A stretch of 16,209 bases of DNA from Bacillota bacterium (GTDB lineage Bacteria; Bacillota; Dethiobacteria; DTU022). A program made the translations under genes and the position numbers. Each line of letters opens with the position of its first letter. Positions within the stretch are counted from its first letter, which is position 1. Shown here in pieces: positions 15,448-16,209 of the stretch. The stretch is from contig JAAZHP010000193.1 of assembly GCA_012510625.1 (NCBI GenBank), positions 1 through 16,209 of the forward strand, in the 5' to 3' direction. The notes under the pieces were generated by a model. That model made no database searches, was not told the origin of the DNA, and was given only the letters and a program-made list of their open reading frames with translations.

Positions 15448-16209
15448 GTGCCCGTGGCCCCGCGGCCAAAAAAGAAGCTTGCAGAGATAGCTGCCGGTAT
15501 TGATGTGGGATCCCTTTCCGCTGAAGCGGTGCTGCTGGGAGGCGGCGGTGTGATCGCTTATGCCATTATCTCCACGGGGGTTGACAGCAGGGGGGCCGCC
15601 GAAAAGGCTTTATCTACTGCCCTGCAATCTGCCGGCCTGGAGTTTGCCGACCTGGCCGTGATCGTGGCTACCGGATACGGCCGCATTAGCGTGCCCTTTG
15701 CCCATAAGCGGATTACCGAGATCAGCTGTCACGGGCGCGGCGCTTTTTACATTAATCCCGCAGCGCGCACGGTGATCGATATCGGGGGCCAGGACAGCAA
15801 AGTGATCCGGCTGGATGATGAGGGCAGGGTGCTTGATTTTGCCATGAATGACAAGTGCGCTGCCGGGACGGGGCGCTTTCTCGAGGTGATGGCCGCCGCC
15901 CTCGAGGTGAAGCTGGATCAGCTGGCCTCCTTAAGCGCGCAGGCTTCCCGGGGGACTCCCATAAGCAGTACCTGCACGGTATTTGCCGAGTCCGAAGTGG
16001 TCTCCCTGCTTGCCGCCGGGGAGCCGCGCGCCGAGATCGCCCGGGGGCTGCACGAGTCTGTCGCCGCCCGCACCTCCAGCCTGGTTTACCGGGTGGGGCT
16101 GGTGGAGGAGGTCATCATGACCGGCGGCGTGGCCAAGAACGGCGCCGTGGTTAAGGCGCTGGAAGAGAAGCTGCAGGTGAAAATTGCCGTTCCCCCCGAG
16201 CCGCAGATA
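15448..16209 (+). CDS. BcrAD/BadFG/HgdC-type ATPase (2-hydroxyacyl-CoA dehydratase activator-like), cut by window end
   Basis: 254 residues are visible, nearly a full activator subunit, still open at the window edge. The protein belongs to the ASKHA-fold ATPases that inject an electron into 2-hydroxyacyl-CoA dehydratases or benzoyl-CoA reductases. It shows the nucleotide motif GIDVGS (17-22), DIGGQDSK (111-118), NDKCAAGTGRF with Cys137, STCTVFAESE with Cys176, and MTGGVAKN (224-231). The two cysteines are spaced as the bridging [4Fe-4S] ligands Cys127/Cys166 of Acidaminococcus HgdC. The start is a GTG two bases after engB, with AGGTGAT immediately upstream; a second GTG six bases on is equally possible. 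The N-terminus has a basic extension (PRPKKK). The dehydratase subunits, if adjacent, lie beyond the window. The substrate cannot be inferred. Confidence 0.9.
   Translation, partial: MPVAPRPKKKLAEIAAGIDVGSLSAEAVLLGGGGVIAYAIISTGVDSRGAAEKALSTALQSAGLEFADLAVIVATGYGRISVPFAHKRITEISCHGRGAFYINPAARTVIDIGGQDSKVIRLDDEGRVLDFAMNDKCAAGTGRFLEVMAAALEVKLDQLASLSAQASRGTPISSTCTVFAESEVVSLLAAGEPRAEIARGLHESVAARTSSLVYRVGLVEEVIMTGGVAKNGAVVKALEEKLQVKIAVPPEPQI

Overview
The window looks like chromosome from an anaerobic, moderately GC-rich member of the Bacillota (Clostridia or Peptococcia type). Three things point there. The order tig-clpP-clpX-lonB-lonA-engB is the Bacillota arrangement, and the membrane-anchored LonB and the ClpX sequence read like the Bacillus proteins. 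The beta-oxidation genes follow the Bacillus plan (TetR-type FadR, dehydrogenase-hydratase fusion of FadN order, FadA). The right edge carries a 2-hydroxyacyl-CoA dehydratase activator-type protein, typical of strict anaerobes. I cannot name a genus from this.

Layout. The left part (about 1-6705) is read on the minus strand. It contains the probable first codons of an unidentified gene at the very edge, an M24 (Xaa-Pro) peptidase, an AT-rich REP-associated HUH transposase (RAYT) flanked on each side by two copies of a 31-bp repeat, and then a three-gene operon transcribed fadR-fadN-fadA. The operon has a sigma-A-like promoter, a FadR-type operator over the expected transcription start, and a hairpin terminator. 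The right part (7015-16209) is read on the plus strand: trigger factor, ClpP, ClpX, a terminator, a repeat-bearing gap, LonB, LonA, the ribosome-assembly GTPase EngB, and the activator protein cut by the window end.

How the genes work together. tig, clpP, clpX, lonB and lonA form a proteostasis block covering nascent-chain folding, the ClpXP protease and two Lon-family proteases; engB adds 50S ribosome maturation. The fad operon encodes two multifunctional enzymes for the hydration, oxidation and thiolysis steps of fatty-acid beta-oxidation, with its own acyl-CoA-responsive repressor. No acyl-CoA dehydrogenase or ETF gene is in view.

The most interesting non-housekeeping structure is the RAYT and its repeat family. 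There are five 31-bp copies, two on each side of the transposase in opposite orientation and a fifth 8 kb away upstream of lonB. They share a fixed core and have variable positions. The copies at the 3' end of the transposase gene form perfect 10-bp stems, whereas the other three have decayed or differently built stems. One copy sits in the leader of the peptidase gene and creates an alternative in-frame start. I found no clearly new multi-gene system; most of the window is conserved core genome.
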